From contig JAKAWG010000014.1 of the NCBI GenBank assembly GCA_021817045.1, forward strand, positions 20,873 through 84,872: a stretch of DNA of 64,000 nucleotides, in the 5' to 3' direction. How positions within the stretch are numbered: position 1 is the first letter of the stretch; each line of letters opens with the position of its first letter. A program made the position numbers and the translations under genes. The stretch comes from Acidobacteriota bacterium. Lineage in GTDB: Bacteria; Acidobacteriota; Terriglobia; UBA7540. Below the pieces are notes generated by a model. That model worked only from the letters and a program-made list of their open reading frames with translations. It did no database searches and was not told the origin of the DNA. This document shows, one piece after another, positions 53,728-63,451 of this stretch.

Positions 53728-54834
53728 ATGGCCAGAAACCTGCAAGTTGACCTAGTGCTCTTTGCCGCCGTCGTGGTGCTGGTGATTTTTGGACTGGTGA
53801 TGGTGTTCAGCGCGTCCGCAGTGATCGCGGCGGACCGCTACCATTTCAGCTACTATTTTCTGGTACGCCAGGGTCTTTGGGCGGCACTCGGTCTGGGTGC
53901 GATGGTAAGAATGATGAACTTTGATTACCACCAACTCGGCCGACCCCGCTTTGTTTTCCCTGCGGTCGGCCTGCAACTGATTCTGCTGATCGCAGTCCTG
54001 ATGATGCCGCGCCGGCATGCGACTCACCGGTGGTTTTACGCGGGGCCGCTCAGTTTCCAGCCTTCAGAGCTTGCCAAGATTCTTTTAGTAATTTTTTTTG
54101 CTTATCTTTTGGATCGCCGAAAGGGAGCGGTAGACGACGTGCGTTACACGCTGCTGCCCCTTGGTCTCGTGACAGGGCTCACGGTGCTGCTGGTGTTGGC
54201 GGAGCCTGATCTCGGGACGTCGCTTGCGATCGTTTTGATTGCTGCTGCCATGCTCTTTGCGGCCGGCCTTCGCCTGCGGTTTTTCGTTGCCTCCGCAATG
54301 GCGGGAATTCCCGCACTGTACCTGGTCGTTTTTCGCGTGCGTTACCGCCTGAACCGGGTGCTTGGTTTCCTTCACCCCCAGGCGGATCCGCTTGGCAAAG
54401 GCTTCCAAATGCTTCAGTCGCTCATTGCGGTGGGCTCAGGCGGCATCCTGGGCGTGGGTTTGATGGAGGGGCGGCAAAAGCTCTTCTTTCTACCCGAGCC
54501 TCAGACCGACTTCATCTACGCGGTCATCAGCGAGGAACTGGGATTCATCGGTGCCTTGTTTGTGGTGGCGGTTTTCGCAGTGATTTTGTGGCGCGGGTTG
54601 CGCGCGGCGGCGGGCAGTCCGGACAACTTTGGCAGTCTGCTGGCGATCGGGCTGACGGTGCTTCTGGTCGGGCAGGCTCTGGTGAACATGAGCGTCGTCA
54701 TCAGCTTGCTTCCGACCAAGGGGATTCCTCTCCCCTTTGTCAGCTATGGCGGGTCGTCGCTCCTGATGAATCTGATCGCCGCCGGAATTTTACTAAATAT
54801 TTCGCAGCACGCAAGCGGCAACGCGGCCATGTGA
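53728..54834 (+). CDS. ftsW: Septal peptidoglycan polymerase FtsW
   Basis: SEDS-family glycosyltransferase that polymerises lipid II at the septum with FtsI. The 368-residue protein has about ten helices. Family phrases are VFSASAVIA, PLSFQPSELAKI, LAEPDLGTSLAI, PEPQTDFIYAVISEELGFIG and the C-terminal LPFVSYGGSSLL. The conserved SEDS aspartate is probably the Asp in EPDLGTS. It is tightly spaced after murD. Confidence 0.96.
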   Translation: MARNLQVDLVLFAAVVVLVIFGLVMVFSASAVIAADRYHFSYYFLVRQGLWAALGLGAMVRMMNFDYHQLGRPRFVFPAVGLQLILLIAVLMMPRRHATHRWFYAGPLSFQPSELAKILLVIFFAYLLDRRKGAVDDVRYTLLPLGLVTGLTVLLVLAEPDLGTSLAIVLIAAAMLFAAGLRLRFFVASAMAGIPALYLVVFRVRYRLNRVLGFLHPQADPLGKGFQMLQSLIAVGSGGILGVGLMEGRQKLFFLPEPQTDFIYAVISEELGFIGALFVVAVFAVILWRGLRAAAGSPDNFGSLLAIGLTVLLVGQALVNMSVVISLLPTKGIPLPFVSYGGSSLLMNLIAAGILLNISQHASGNAAM

Positions 54835-54915
54835 GGCCGGATTTGCCGTCAACACGTTCTTTCCTCTGGTTGACGTGAGGACGATATTCTTACGGTCGCT
54901 GAAGCACCGCAAAGG

Positions 54916-56064
54916 ATGACTTACTCTAGTCCTGAGCCGGGTTTGCGTGGTTGCACAGGCGGGCGAGTTCTTATCGCAGCCGGGGGCACAGGCGGGCACA
55001 TCTTTCCAGGCTTGGCCGTTGCCGAAGAGCTGCGGCAGCGAGGCGGGCCGGGGAATGGCTGGAGAATCGAGTTTGTGGGCACTGGACGTCCTCTCGAATC
55101 GCGTGTGATTGCTCCAGCGGGCTTCCCTTTGCATGCCGTCGCAGCCGCCGGGCTGAAAGGGATTGGCGGGTGGCAGAAGGCCCGGAACCTGATGATTTTA
55201 CCGCATAGCTTCTGGGACGGTGCGCAGTTGCTGCGCGGCCTTCGTCCGGATGTGGTTGTAGGCCTGGGAGGATATGTGGCCGGACCGCTGTTGCTGGAAG
55301 CATGGTTGGCGGGCGTTCCAACGCTGCTCATCGAACCCAATGCCGCGCCGGGCTTCACGAACCGTGTGCTCGTTCCTTTCATCCGTGTGGCTGCTCTGGG
55401 CTTTGAGGAAGCGGCGCCGTTTTATGGCGCGAAGGCCCGCGTCACCGGGCACCCGGTGCGCGCCGCGTTTCATGCCATTTCCGCGAGGCGCCCTGCCGCG
55501 CCCTTCACGTTGCTGATCCTGGGCGGCAGCCAGGGCTCGACGGCCATCAACAGCGCGGTAACGGGCGCTCTATGCGAACTGGCGCGCGAAGCCGCGAGCC
55601 TTCGGATCATTCACCAGACCGGCGAGCGGGATTTCAAGCGCGTGTGCCAAGCGTACTCTGACGCGGGAATTGAGGCGGATGTCCGGCCGTTTATTGACGA
55701 TGTTGCGAGCGTTTTCGAGCGCGCTGATCTGGTGCTCTGCCGCTCCGGTGCATCTACGGTGGCGGAATTGGCCACGGCTGGGCGCGCTTCCGTGCTGGTT
55801 CCCTTCGCGGCGGCGACAGACAACCACCAGCTTGCGAACGCTCGTGTGCTGGAGCACGCTGGGGGCGCGCGAGTGATCGAGCAGCAGGACCTAACGCCGG
55901 AAAGATTGGCTGGCGAAATCCACTCGCTTATCGAACATCCCGAGATACTGGAGGCCATGGGTGGGCGGGCACGATCGCTGGCCCGCCCCGACGCCGCAGC
56001 CCAGATTGCCAATTTGATTGATGGCCTGGCTCGACAAGCTCGTGGCCTGAAAACAAGGAACTGA
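54916..56064 (+). CDS. murG: UDP-GlcNAc:lipid I N-acetylglucosaminyltransferase MurG
   Basis: Peripheral GT-B enzyme that turns lipid I into lipid II. The 382 residues include the GGTGGHIFPGLAVAEEL loop, IEFVGTGRPLESRVI, VVGLGGYVAGPLLLEAWLAG and the C-terminal donor motif LVLCRSGASTVAELATAGRA, then VPFAAATDNHQLANARVLE. The ATG at 54916 gives a short extra leader before the first strand. murC follows after 8 bases. Confidence 0.96.
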   Translation: MTYSSPEPGLRGCTGGRVLIAAGGTGGHIFPGLAVAEELRQRGGPGNGWRIEFVGTGRPLESRVIAPAGFPLHAVAAAGLKGIGGWQKARNLMILPHSFWDGAQLLRGLRPDVVVGLGGYVAGPLLLEAWLAGVPTLLIEPNAAPGFTNRVLVPFIRVAALGFEEAAPFYGAKARVTGHPVRAAFHAISARRPAAPFTLLILGGSQGSTAINSAVTGALCELAREAASLRIIHQTGERDFKRVCQAYSDAGIEADVRPFIDDVASVFERADLVLCRSGASTVAELATAGRASVLVPFAAATDNHQLANARVLEHAGGARVIEQQDLTPERLAGEIHSLIEHPEILEAMGGRARSLARPDAAAQIANLIDGLARQARGLKTRN

Positions 56065-56072
56065 ACTTTTTT

Positions 56073-57464
56073 ATGCTAGGAAAGATTCGCCGAATCCACT
56101 TCGTGGGCGTTGGAGGCATCGGCATGAGCGGCATCGCCGAGCTTTTGTTGAACCTCGGCTTTACGGTTTCAGGCTCGGACTTGAAGGAGACGCCGGTTAC
56201 CCTGCGCCTGGCTGGCTTGGGGGCAAAAATTTCACTTGGCCACGCCGCGGCCAATGTGCACGGCGCGCAGGTGGCTGTTACGTCTTCGGCTGTTGCACCA
56301 AAGAACGTGGAGGTCGTGGAGGCTCACCGCCTCGGGATTCCGGTGATCCCGCGCGCGGAAATGCTCGCTGAGCTGATGCGGCTGAAGTTCAGCGTCGCCG
56401 TGGCTGGCGCGCACGGCAAAACCACCGTGACCTCGATGATCGCGGTCATGCTTACCGAAGCCGGCCTTGATCCGACCGCCGTGATTGGCGGCCGGCTGGA
56501 TGTTTTTGGTTCGAGTGCGCGGCTTGGCAAGGGAGAGCTGATGGTCGCCGAAGCGGACGAGAGCGACAAATCGTTCCTAATGCTCCTGCCGTCCATCGCC
56601 GTGGTCACCAATATTGACCGTGAGCACCTGGACCACTACCGCGACTTCGAAGAGATCAAGGGTGCTTTCGTTTCCTTCATGAACAAGACGCCCTTCTACG
56701 GTGCGGTTATCGCCTGCGCGGATGAGCCGTGGCGGCAGACGCTGGAAGCGATCCGCCCGCGCTTGCGGAGGCGGCTGGTCACTTACGGTCTCGAACCCGG
56801 GGCCGCCGTCACCGCCGTCAGCATCCAGCCGAACGGTTTCTTCCCGACGTTCCAGGTGCAGGAAAACGGCCGGCCACTGCTCAGCGTTCGCTTGTCGGTC
56901 CCGGGCCGGCACAACGTGCAGAATGCGCTTGCGGCGCTGAGTGTAGGTCTGGAGCTCGGTCTCACGCCGGAACAGATGCGCCGGGGCCTTGAGCGATTTC
57001 AGGGGGCTGACCGGCGCTTTCAGGTGAAGTTCGAAGGCAACGGCATGACGGTGGTCGACGATTATGGCCACCATCCGGCGGAGATTCGCGCCACGCTCGA
57101 AGCCGCGCGCGCACGCCGACCGGCTCGAATTTGGGCCGTTTTCCAGCCGCATCGCTACACGCGGACGCAGCTTCTCATGGACGAGTTCGCATCCGCTTTC
57201 GAAGGCGTCGAGCGCGTGGAGATTCTCGACATCTATCCGGCGGGAGAAGCGCCAATTCCTGGAGTTTCAGCCGAGCGACTTGCAGAGCGGATGCGCGCCT
57301 GCGGTTGCACTGCGGCGCGCTATGCTCCTTCGGAGGCTGACCTGATCCGTGATCTCGTGGAGCAAATCAGGCCAGGAACGTTGATCCTTACCATCGGTGC
57401 GGGCAGCGTGTGGAGAGTTGCGGACGCCTTGGCCTCGGAGCTGCGTGCGCCCGTGCACAAGTGA
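56073..57464 (+). CDS. murC: UDP-N-acetylmuramate-L-alanine ligase MurC
   Basis: First amino-acid ligase of stem-peptide synthesis. The 463-residue product has IHFVGVGGIGMSGIAELL, the ATP loop VAGAHGKTTVTSMIAVML, EADESDKSFL, TNIDREHLDHY and DDYGHHPAEIRATLEAARA. Length is standard. murB and ddl, which often lie between murC and ftsQ, are absent; instead a palindromic element (copy C) occupies the gap to ftsQ. Confidence 0.96.
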   Translation: MLGKIRRIHFVGVGGIGMSGIAELLLNLGFTVSGSDLKETPVTLRLAGLGAKISLGHAAANVHGAQVAVTSSAVAPKNVEVVEAHRLGIPVIPRAEMLAELMRLKFSVAVAGAHGKTTVTSMIAVMLTEAGLDPTAVIGGRLDVFGSSARLGKGELMVAEADESDKSFLMLLPSIAVVTNIDREHLDHYRDFEEIKGAFVSFMNKTPFYGAVIACADEPWRQTLEAIRPRLRRRLVTYGLEPGAAVTAVSIQPNGFFPTFQVQENGRPLLSVRLSVPGRHNVQNALAALSVGLELGLTPEQMRRGLERFQGADRRFQVKFEGNGMTVVDDYGHHPAEIRATLEAARARRPARIWAVFQPHRYTRTQLLMDEFASAFEGVERVEILDIYPAGEAPIPGVSAERLAERMRACGCTAARYAPSEADLIRDLVEQIRPGTLILTIGAGSVWRVADALASELRAPVHK

Positions 57465-57488
57465 CGCAGGCGCGCGGAGCCAGACGAT

Positions 57489-57628
57489 GAGTTTATTGAC
57501 AAACGCTTTGGCACGCTGTCATTCCGAGCGCAGCGAGGAAACTGCTTTTTGTGCCTACAGGGCCTTGCGAGATTCCTCGTCGCCTGCGGCTCCCCGGAAT
57601 GACACAGAGCACATTTTTCAACAAACTC
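57489..57628. repeat. MITE-like palindromic element, copy C
   Basis: Ends GAGTTTATTGAC (57489-57500) and TTCAACAAACTC (57617-57628) are near-perfect inverted repeats. Inside are GTCATTCCGAGCGCAGCGAG and the inverted GAGATTCCTCGTCGCC...CGGAATGACA. The 140-bp layout matches copy A. It is inserted between murC and ftsQ in the dcw cluster, with the ftsQ start 26 bases after it. Confidence 0.8.
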
Positions 57629-57653
57629 CTGGTGGCGCGCGAAGGAACCGAGT

Positions 57654-58538
57654 ATGTTGAACTACGCCGAGCAGATCCCACTTCCGGACGAGCTTGCTGT
57701 TGAGCCGCCGTCGCCGTACCGAAGGCAAAAAGTGGTTGCCGTCAGGAGGCGAGGCCCCCGTCTGGTGCTGTGCGTGCTTAAGGTGGCCAGCCTGGGTGTA
57801 CTCCTCCCGCTACTTCTGTTTGCCGGTGCGTACGGGCTCATTGTCCGGGCGCCATCGGCAGATTTAGGCTCCATTCCCGAAAGCGACGTGACGTTCACAG
57901 GCAATCATTTTATCTCTCGCGAGGACTTGTTGACTGCTCTCGGGCCTGATGATGTTGCGCAAGACGGAAGAACTAACCTATTCCGGCTGAACCTTGACGA
58001 GGCGCGACGTCGCATTGAGCTTATCCCTTGGGTCAAAGCGGCCACTGTGTGCCGGTTGTTTCCGGGCCGGCTGGTGCTTAGTATCGTTGAGCGCAAGCCG
58101 CTGGCCTTTGCCGACGTCGCTGGTCGCCTGAAATTGGTAGATGAGGACGGGATGTTCCTTGAGCTTCCGGCGAAGGCTGACTTCGATTTTCCCGTTCTTT
58201 ACGGCTTGGATTCTGCCGACTCCTCCGCCGGGCGCCGGCAACTGCTGGGGCGATACGTCGAGTTTCAGAAAGCTGCGGGAGGCTTGCTGGCGAGATCCGG
58301 CTGGACGCTCTCGGAGGCCCATCTCCGAGACCCAAGCGACCTGAAACTGCTTCTGGTGCAAGGACAGGAGACCGTGATGGTCCACTTTGGCGGCAAGGAT
58401 TATCACAAACGGCTCAAGACGTTCATGGTCCTGGCGCCGCGTGTGACGGCGGCGAACCCGCACGTCGATTCCATGGATCTCCGCTACCCGGGCGAGGTGG
58501 TGGTCGATCCATTCTCAGCTCCGAGCGGTGACAAGTAG
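57654..58538 (+). CDS. ftsQ: Cell division protein FtsQ
   Basis: Bitopic divisome protein. It has a cytoplasmic N-terminus and one helix (VASLGVLLPLLLFAGAYGLIV, about 43-63). A POTRA-like domain follows (VTFTGNHFISREDLLTALG and IELIPWVKAATVCRLFPGRL), then the beta domain with IVERKPLAFADVAGRLKLVD. The 294-residue length is normal. It precedes ftsA and ftsZ, as in most dcw clusters. Expression may depend on read-through of element C or on a local promoter. Confidence 0.92.
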   Translation: MLNYAEQIPLPDELAVEPPSPYRRQKVVAVRRRGPRLVLCVLKVASLGVLLPLLLFAGAYGLIVRAPSADLGSIPESDVTFTGNHFISREDLLTALGPDDVAQDGRTNLFRLNLDEARRRIELIPWVKAATVCRLFPGRLVLSIVERKPLAFADVAGRLKLVDEDGMFLELPAKADFDFPVLYGLDSADSSAGRRQLLGRYVEFQKAAGGLLARSGWTLSEAHLRDPSDLKLLLVQGQETVMVHFGGKDYHKRLKTFMVLAPRVTAANPHVDSMDLRYPGEVVVDPFSAPSGDK

Positions 58539-58603
58539 TGCGCTGACGGGATGTAGAATATACGATCGGCGCGGCAAGCGGTGGCCAACCCAAGACTCAT
58601 CGA

Positions 58604-59827
58604 ATGTCATCGAAGGACTCGTTTATCGTCGGACTGGATCTCGGCAGCACGAAGACGTGCGCCTTGGTTTGCGAGCCCGTACAAAACGGCAAGCTCCGCG
58701 TAGTGGGCCTTGGCTCGGCGGAGTCAAAAGGCTGGCGCCGCGGAGTGATTGTGAATTTGGATTCGGCCCTGCTCTCAGTCAAGAAGGCCGTGGAAGCGGC
58801 GGAGGACGCGGCCGGCGTGCCGATAAGCAATGCTTTCGTCGGCGTAGGCGGACCTCACATTAAGGGCGTCAACGTGAGCCACGCAACGGTTCTCGGCCGC
58901 ACGCCCCAGGCCAAGCGGGAAGTGACGGGCGAGGATGTGCGCAAGATTTTTCAGGCGGCCCAGGGAGTCAGCTTGCCGGCGGACCGCAAAATAGTTTACG
59001 CGGAGCGGCAGGAGTACCTGCTTGATTCCCAGGACGGCATTCGTAATCCTGTGGGCATGGTGGGATCGCGGCTGGAGGTGAACCTGCACTTGGTGACCGC
59101 CTCCACAAGCGCCCACGAAAACGTCGTGACTGCGGTTAACAGAGCCGGAATTGTGGTCAATGAGACCATCTACGAAGGCTTGGCCGCGGCCGAGGCCTGC
59201 CTGACGCCGGATGAACGAGAGTTGGGGGCCGCGTTGATCGACATTGGCGGGGCCAATTCGCACCTGGTCGTCTACCATGGCGGTGCGGTGCGCTATAGCG
59301 GCGTTATTCCCATCGGCGGAGAGCACTTTACGAATGACATTGCGGTCGGGTTGCGCACTCCTATCCCGGAAGCCGAGAAAATGAAAATCGTGTGGGGTCA
59401 GCAAGATCCATCGAACAGTGAGGAGGGCGAGCTTGAGGTGGCAAGCGTGGGCGAGCGGCCGGCGCGCACAGTGAGTTACGCCATGCTGGGTGAAATCATA
59501 GAGCCCCGCGCCCAGGAGTTGATCGAAATTGTTGCTCAGGAACTTGACCGTTCAGGTTTGCGCGGTATGCTGGGCGGAGGAGTGGTCCTGACGGGTGGCG
59601 GAGGTAAGCTTGGCGGGCTTATCGGCCTGGCCGAGCGAACCCTGGAGCTGCCGGCCCGCTTGGGCCAGCCGTATGGCCTGGAAATGATGGGGGAAGCGCT
59701 GCCGGATGCCGCTTATGCAACCCTTGTCGGTCTTGTCTTGCACGGAAATCGTCTGCGTTTCTTGCGGGCCACGCGTAACGCAGGATTCGGCGCAAAGTTG
59801 TGGGGCATCTTTCGCGGCGGCAATTAG
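58604..59827 (+). CDS. ftsA: Cell division protein FtsA
   Basis: Actin-like protein that tethers FtsZ to the membrane. The nucleotide site shows FIVGLDLGSTKTCALVCE (phosphate 1), LIDIGGANSHLVVYHGG (phosphate 2) and VVLTGGGGKLGGLIGLAE (adenosine). The 1C-domain region NAFVGVGGPHIKGVNVSH is present. The last residues (NAGFGAKLWGIFRGGN) form the expected amphipathic membrane helix. Length is 407 aa. Confidence 0.95.
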   Translation: MSSKDSFIVGLDLGSTKTCALVCEPVQNGKLRVVGLGSAESKGWRRGVIVNLDSALLSVKKAVEAAEDAAGVPISNAFVGVGGPHIKGVNVSHATVLGRTPQAKREVTGEDVRKIFQAAQGVSLPADRKIVYAERQEYLLDSQDGIRNPVGMVGSRLEVNLHLVTASTSAHENVVTAVNRAGIVVNETIYEGLAAAEACLTPDERELGAALIDIGGANSHLVVYHGGAVRYSGVIPIGGEHFTNDIAVGLRTPIPEAEKMKIVWGQQDPSNSEEGELEVASVGERPARTVSYAMLGEIIEPRAQELIEIVAQELDRSGLRGMLGGGVVLTGGGGKLGGLIGLAERTLELPARLGQPYGLEMMGEALPDAAYATLVGLVLHGNRLRFLRATRNAGFGAKLWGIFRGGN

Positions 59828-59934
59828 ATGTGAGGTCTCATGTATCCGAGAACGTATCCTATGTCCCTCCGTGAGCATCCAGTTCCTGAAATCTGGCACC
59901 CGGAACCTGGCGCCTATCTTAGGAAGGAGCATTC

Positions 59935-61116
59935 ATGGCAAACGAAAATGGTGATGGCGGTCTGCGCGTAGATTTTTCCGATGAGCTGCGGCACGGTGCG
60001 AAGATCAAGGTGATCGGCGTCGGTGGCGGCGGAGGCAACGCGGTGAACCGAATGATCGACGCGCGCGTGGAAGGCGTGGAATTCTGCGTGGCGAATACGG
60101 ACCTGCAAGCCCTGAACACCTCCAAGGCTCCGGTGAAGATTCAACTGGGCGCCAAACTCACTAAGGGCCTCGGCGCGGGCGCGAATCCTGAAGTGGGCCG
60201 CAAAGCGGCGCTCGAGGACACGGATAAGATATTGGACGTTCTGGACGGCGCGGACATGGTCTTCATTACCGCCGGCCTTGGCGGAGGCACCGGCACCGGA
60301 GGCGCGCCCATTGTGGCCGGTCTCGCGCGCGAGTTGAACGCTCTCACCGTGGCCGTGGTAACCAAGCCTTTCGCCTTCGAGGGTCGCCGGCGCATGAGCC
60401 AGGCCGAGCAGGGGCTTGCGGAGCTAAGCGAAGCGGTCGATACCGTGATCTGCATTCCAAACGAGCGGCTGATGCAGTTCGTGGATCGCGACACGAGCTT
60501 TTTTGAGGCGTTTCGCATCGCCGATGACATCCTTCGCCAAGGCGTGCAGGGCATCTCGGACATCATCACCATCACCGGCATCATCAACCGCGATTTTGCC
60601 GACATCAAAACCATCATGCAAGGCATGGGCTACGCGGTCATGGGCACGTCCAAGGCCAGCGGTGCTCAGCGCGCCGTCGAGGCGACGAACCGCGCCATCT
60701 CGAGTCCCTTGCTCGAAGATGCCTCCATCAACGGCGCGCAGGGCATCCTTATGAACATCACCGGATCGAGCAAGCTGACCCTGCACGAAGTCCATGCTGC
60801 CTCCACCATCGTCCAGCAGGCGGCCGCGGACAACGCCAACATTATCTTCGGAGCTGTGCACGACGAGTCGATGGGCGACGAGGTGAAGGTGACGGTGATC
60901 GCGACCGGAATCAAGAACGAGAAGCTTGCGGCGGCCCGGGCCGGTGCGCTGGACGCAACGCGCGCCGTGCAGGAGACGCTGAAGACCGCCGTCCAGCGGA
61001 AGGACATGCTGCCCATTGAAACCGGCGGCGAAGAGATCGCGGCGGAGCTACCTTCCGATGACTACGAAATTCCGGCGTTTCTGAGGCGCAAGCGGGCAAG
61101 CTCGGGACCCTCGTGA
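59935..61116 (+). CDS. ftsZ: Cell division protein FtsZ
   Basis: Tubulin-like GTPase that forms the division ring. The 393-residue product has [18 protein letters not shown], the tubulin signature [18 protein letters not shown] (about 114-131) and the T7 loop [13 protein letters not shown] short linker leads to the C-terminal peptide [13 protein letters not shown] that binds FtsA. AGGAAGGAG lies upstream of the ATG. The stop overlaps the next gene's GTG by four bases. Confidence 0.97.
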   Translation: MANENGDGGLRVDFSDELRHGAKIKVIGVGGGGGNAVNRMIDARVEGVEFCVANTDLQALNTSKAPVKIQLGAKLTKGLGAGANPEVGRKAALEDTDKILDVLDGADMVFITAGLGGGTGTGGAPIVAGLARELNALTVAVVTKPFAFEGRRRMSQAEQGLAELSEAVDTVICIPNERLMQFVDRDTSFFEAFRIADDILRQGVQGISDIITITGIINRDFADIKTIMQGMGYAVMGTSKASGAQRAVEATNRAISSPLLEDASINGAQGILMNITGSSKLTLHEVHAASTIVQQAAADNANIIFGAVHDESMGDEVKVTVIATGIKNEKLAAARAGALDATRAVQETLKTAVQRKDMLPIETGGEEIAAELPSDDYEIPAFLRRKRASSGPS

Positions 61117-61520
61117 GCCGGCAAATCGGCGTGCTCGCGGCCGTGCTCGACGCGATGCTCGAACACGCGCGCCGCGACGCCCCGCTCGAATGTTGCGGCC
61201 TGCTCGCCGGGCGCGACGACCTCATCACCCGGATGTTTCCGGCCAGAAACGCGCTCGCTTCCGCAAGTGAATACTCCATCGACCCGCAGGAGCTGATCTC
61301 TGCCTTCCGCTCCATGCGCGAGAGCGGGCTCACTCATCTCGGCATTTATCATTCTCACCCGCACAGCGAAAACACGCCCTCGCCCCGTGACATCGAGCTC
61401 GCCTACTATCCGGACTGCGCCTACTTCATCGTGTCGCTTGCCCCTCTCTCCGGACGGGCCATCCGGGCTTTTGAAATCCGCGACGGACGCGCGATGGAAT
61501 TAGAAGTAGTCTGGCAGTGA
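61113..61520 (+). CDS. JAB1/Mov34 (JAMM) metallopeptidase-like protein
   Basis: 135-residue member of the MPN/JAMM family (MEROPS M67). The zinc-site motif is intact: Glu26 ([11 protein letters not shown]), His80 and His82 ([15 protein letters not shown]), Ser90 and Asp93. Bacterial relatives cleave isopeptide or C-terminal tails of ubiquitin-like sulfur carriers, or resemble CysM-linked Mec+ proteins. No such carrier is nearby. The GTG start overlaps the ftsZ stop (GTGA), so it is co-translated with ftsZ, an unusual last gene for a dcw cluster. Confidence 0.88.
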   Translation: MSRQIGVLAAVLDAMLEHARRDAPLECCGLLAGRDDLITRMFPARNALASASEYSIDPQELISAFRSMRESGLTHLGIYHSHPHSENTPSPRDIELAYYPDCAYFIVSLAPLSGRAIRAFEIRDGRAMELEVVWQ

Positions 61521-61540
61521 TGCGAAGGTTGCCAGGCCTC

Positions 61541-61670
61541 GTCATTCCGAGGTCGCGCCCACCTACCCCGTCATTCCGAGCACAGCGAGGAATCTGCTTT
61601 TGTCCTTTCAATTGCAAAAGCACAAGCAGATTTTTGGCCACAATAAACCGCATCGTTGCTCAGAATGACG
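61541..61670. repeat. GTCATTCCGAG repeat, copy E (methyltransferase side 1)
   Basis: Starts with two GTCATTCCGAG motifs about 30 bases apart. AATCTGC and GCAGATT follow as arms of a hairpin, and the element ends with CTCAGAATGACG. A 35-base stretch (61599-61633) is identical to 63516-63550 in copy F, in the same orientation. It lies between the JAMM gene and the 3' end of the methyltransferase gene. Confidence 0.78.
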
Positions 61671-61696
61671 AAGTGGATGCCTTATCGCAGCCCCTC

Positions 61697-63326
61697 CTAA
61701 AACAACTCTTCCTGCTCGTGCTTTCCCTTGCGTTCGGCCTTCGCAAACGTTTCCACGCGATGCCGGGGATAGAGCAACTGCTTTCCATCGAGCAGTTCGG
61801 CGACGGTCAAAATCTGGATGCGGGGATATTGTTCGGTGAAGTTTTCCGATTTGTAGAAGCCTGCCGAGGCCGCTTCGGTCAGCATCGGTTTGGTGGGTTC
61901 GCGTAGCGTGATAAGAGCGCCGATGGCGGCCTTCTCGCGCTCGATGACTCCCTTCAGGTCGCGCACGTGGTTCGCGCCCACATATCCGCTCTTCACCTGC
62001 ACGATCACTCTCTTCGCCACGCCGCTCTTGTCGTCGAGAAAGTTGATGTATCCGTCCACGCCCGAATCCGCGCCTTTCTTGCGGTCGCGAGCGGGCCGCG
62101 CGTCCACCAGGTCAACGGCCCACCACTCGAATTGATAGGGATCGATTTCCTTCAGCGCCTCCGCTCCGGCCACGTCTTTGGGAGCGCCGATTATCTGGTA
62201 CGGACTCAACTCGGGCCCAAAAGTGTCCCGCAGCCGCCGTTGGACCAGATTGATGGCAAGGTAGGTGATGTCAATGCCGATCCAGTGGCGCTTGAGCCGT
62301 TCCGCGACAGCGATTGCCGTCCCGCAGCCGCAAAAAGGATCGAGCACAACGTCACCTTCGTTGCTGCTGGCTTTGATGATGCGTTCGAGAAGCGCTTCGG
62401 GCTTTTGCGTCGGATAGCCGAGACGTTCGTCGGCATGTGACGAAATGACCTGGATATCCGTCCACAAGTTCTGAATCGGCATTCCCTTAAGTTCGTCGGC
62501 AAAACTCTTCCGACGGAGGCGTCCCTTTTTGTCCTTTGGGAAATAGATTCGACCCTCACGGTCCCAGGCCTCCATCTTTTCCCTTGTGATCATCCAGCCG
62601 TTCGGGGGGGGGGCGATAGCCTTTATACGTATAGATCAGATTAGGACGATATGCTGGGTTCGTTAGGCTGGTCGCCTGAAACCGCCGGCCATTTTCGTCC
62701 ACCATCTTGAAGTTTTCCTCGATGTATCTCAGATAGTCGGCGTCGTCTTTGTTGTACTGCGGGATGAATTCCGCCTCCTCGGATCTCGCGTAGAACAAGA
62801 TCGTATCCGTAATTGTGCCGAACCGCCTTGACTTGTGGACGGCGCTGCTCATGCCCGGGCGACGTTTCCAGGTGATCTCATTTCGGTAATTCGCGGGGCC
62901 AAATGCTGCATCCATCACGAGCTTTAGATAATGGCTCGCGGTCGGATCGCAGTGCAGATAAATGCTGCCTGTGGATTTCAGCACGCGGTGAAGTTCCACA
63001 AGGCGGATGGCCATCATGACGAGATAAGCCATCATGTCATTGCGGCCAAGGAAAGAGAGCAACGCTTGCATGAGGTCGGCGAGCTTTTTCGGCCCCTGCG
63101 TCACTAGCTCGTTGTAGGCGGCTTCGGATTCCAGGCCCCAGCCCCAGGTATCCTCAAAGGCGTGAATCTGCGCGGCGGATTCTTCGCCGCTCTTTTCCTT
63201 GAACAGCACGTTGTAGCTGGCGTTGGAATTGAAAGGCGGATCGAGATAAATGAGATCGACGGATTGCTCCGGGACATTCGCCCGCAGCACTTCCAGGTTA
63301 TCGCCAAAGTAAAGCGCGTTCTTCAA
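61697..63326 (-). CDS. DNA methyltransferase with Mrr-like nuclease tail, frame split by poly-C
   Basis: Two overlapping frames, 62556-63326 and 61697-62593, form one gene of about 540-545 codons. Part 1 has the catalytic DPPF ([15 protein letters not shown], motif IV) and [17 protein letters not shown]. Part 2 has the SAM motif [19 protein letters not shown]. Motif IV before motif I marks a beta-class N6-adenine or N4-cytosine enzyme. The C-terminal region has [10 protein letters not shown] and [18 protein letters not shown], a PD-(D/E)xK pattern like Mrr nucleases. A run of ten C on this strand (62604-62613) breaks the frame; nine C would read [16 protein letters not shown] without a break. 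Confidence 0.82.
62604..62613 (-). repeat. Poly-C tract of ten inside the methyltransferase gene
   Basis: Ten consecutive G on the plus strand, so ten C in the coding strand. It is the longest such run seen in the window. One base fewer restores a continuous frame. Such tracts are known switches in phase-variable methyltransferase genes of several host-associated bacteria, but they are also common places for assembly error. Confidence 0.85.
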
Positions 63327-63451
63327 GTCCCCTCGCTCTCGTTCTGCGCCATACTATGACAGGCGGCGGCATTAAGGCAAGGCGGACGGGTGGCTCAGAC
63401 AGCGCTTTGTTATCTCTACGCCATCGCGGTCCATTAGAGGCTTTCAACATC

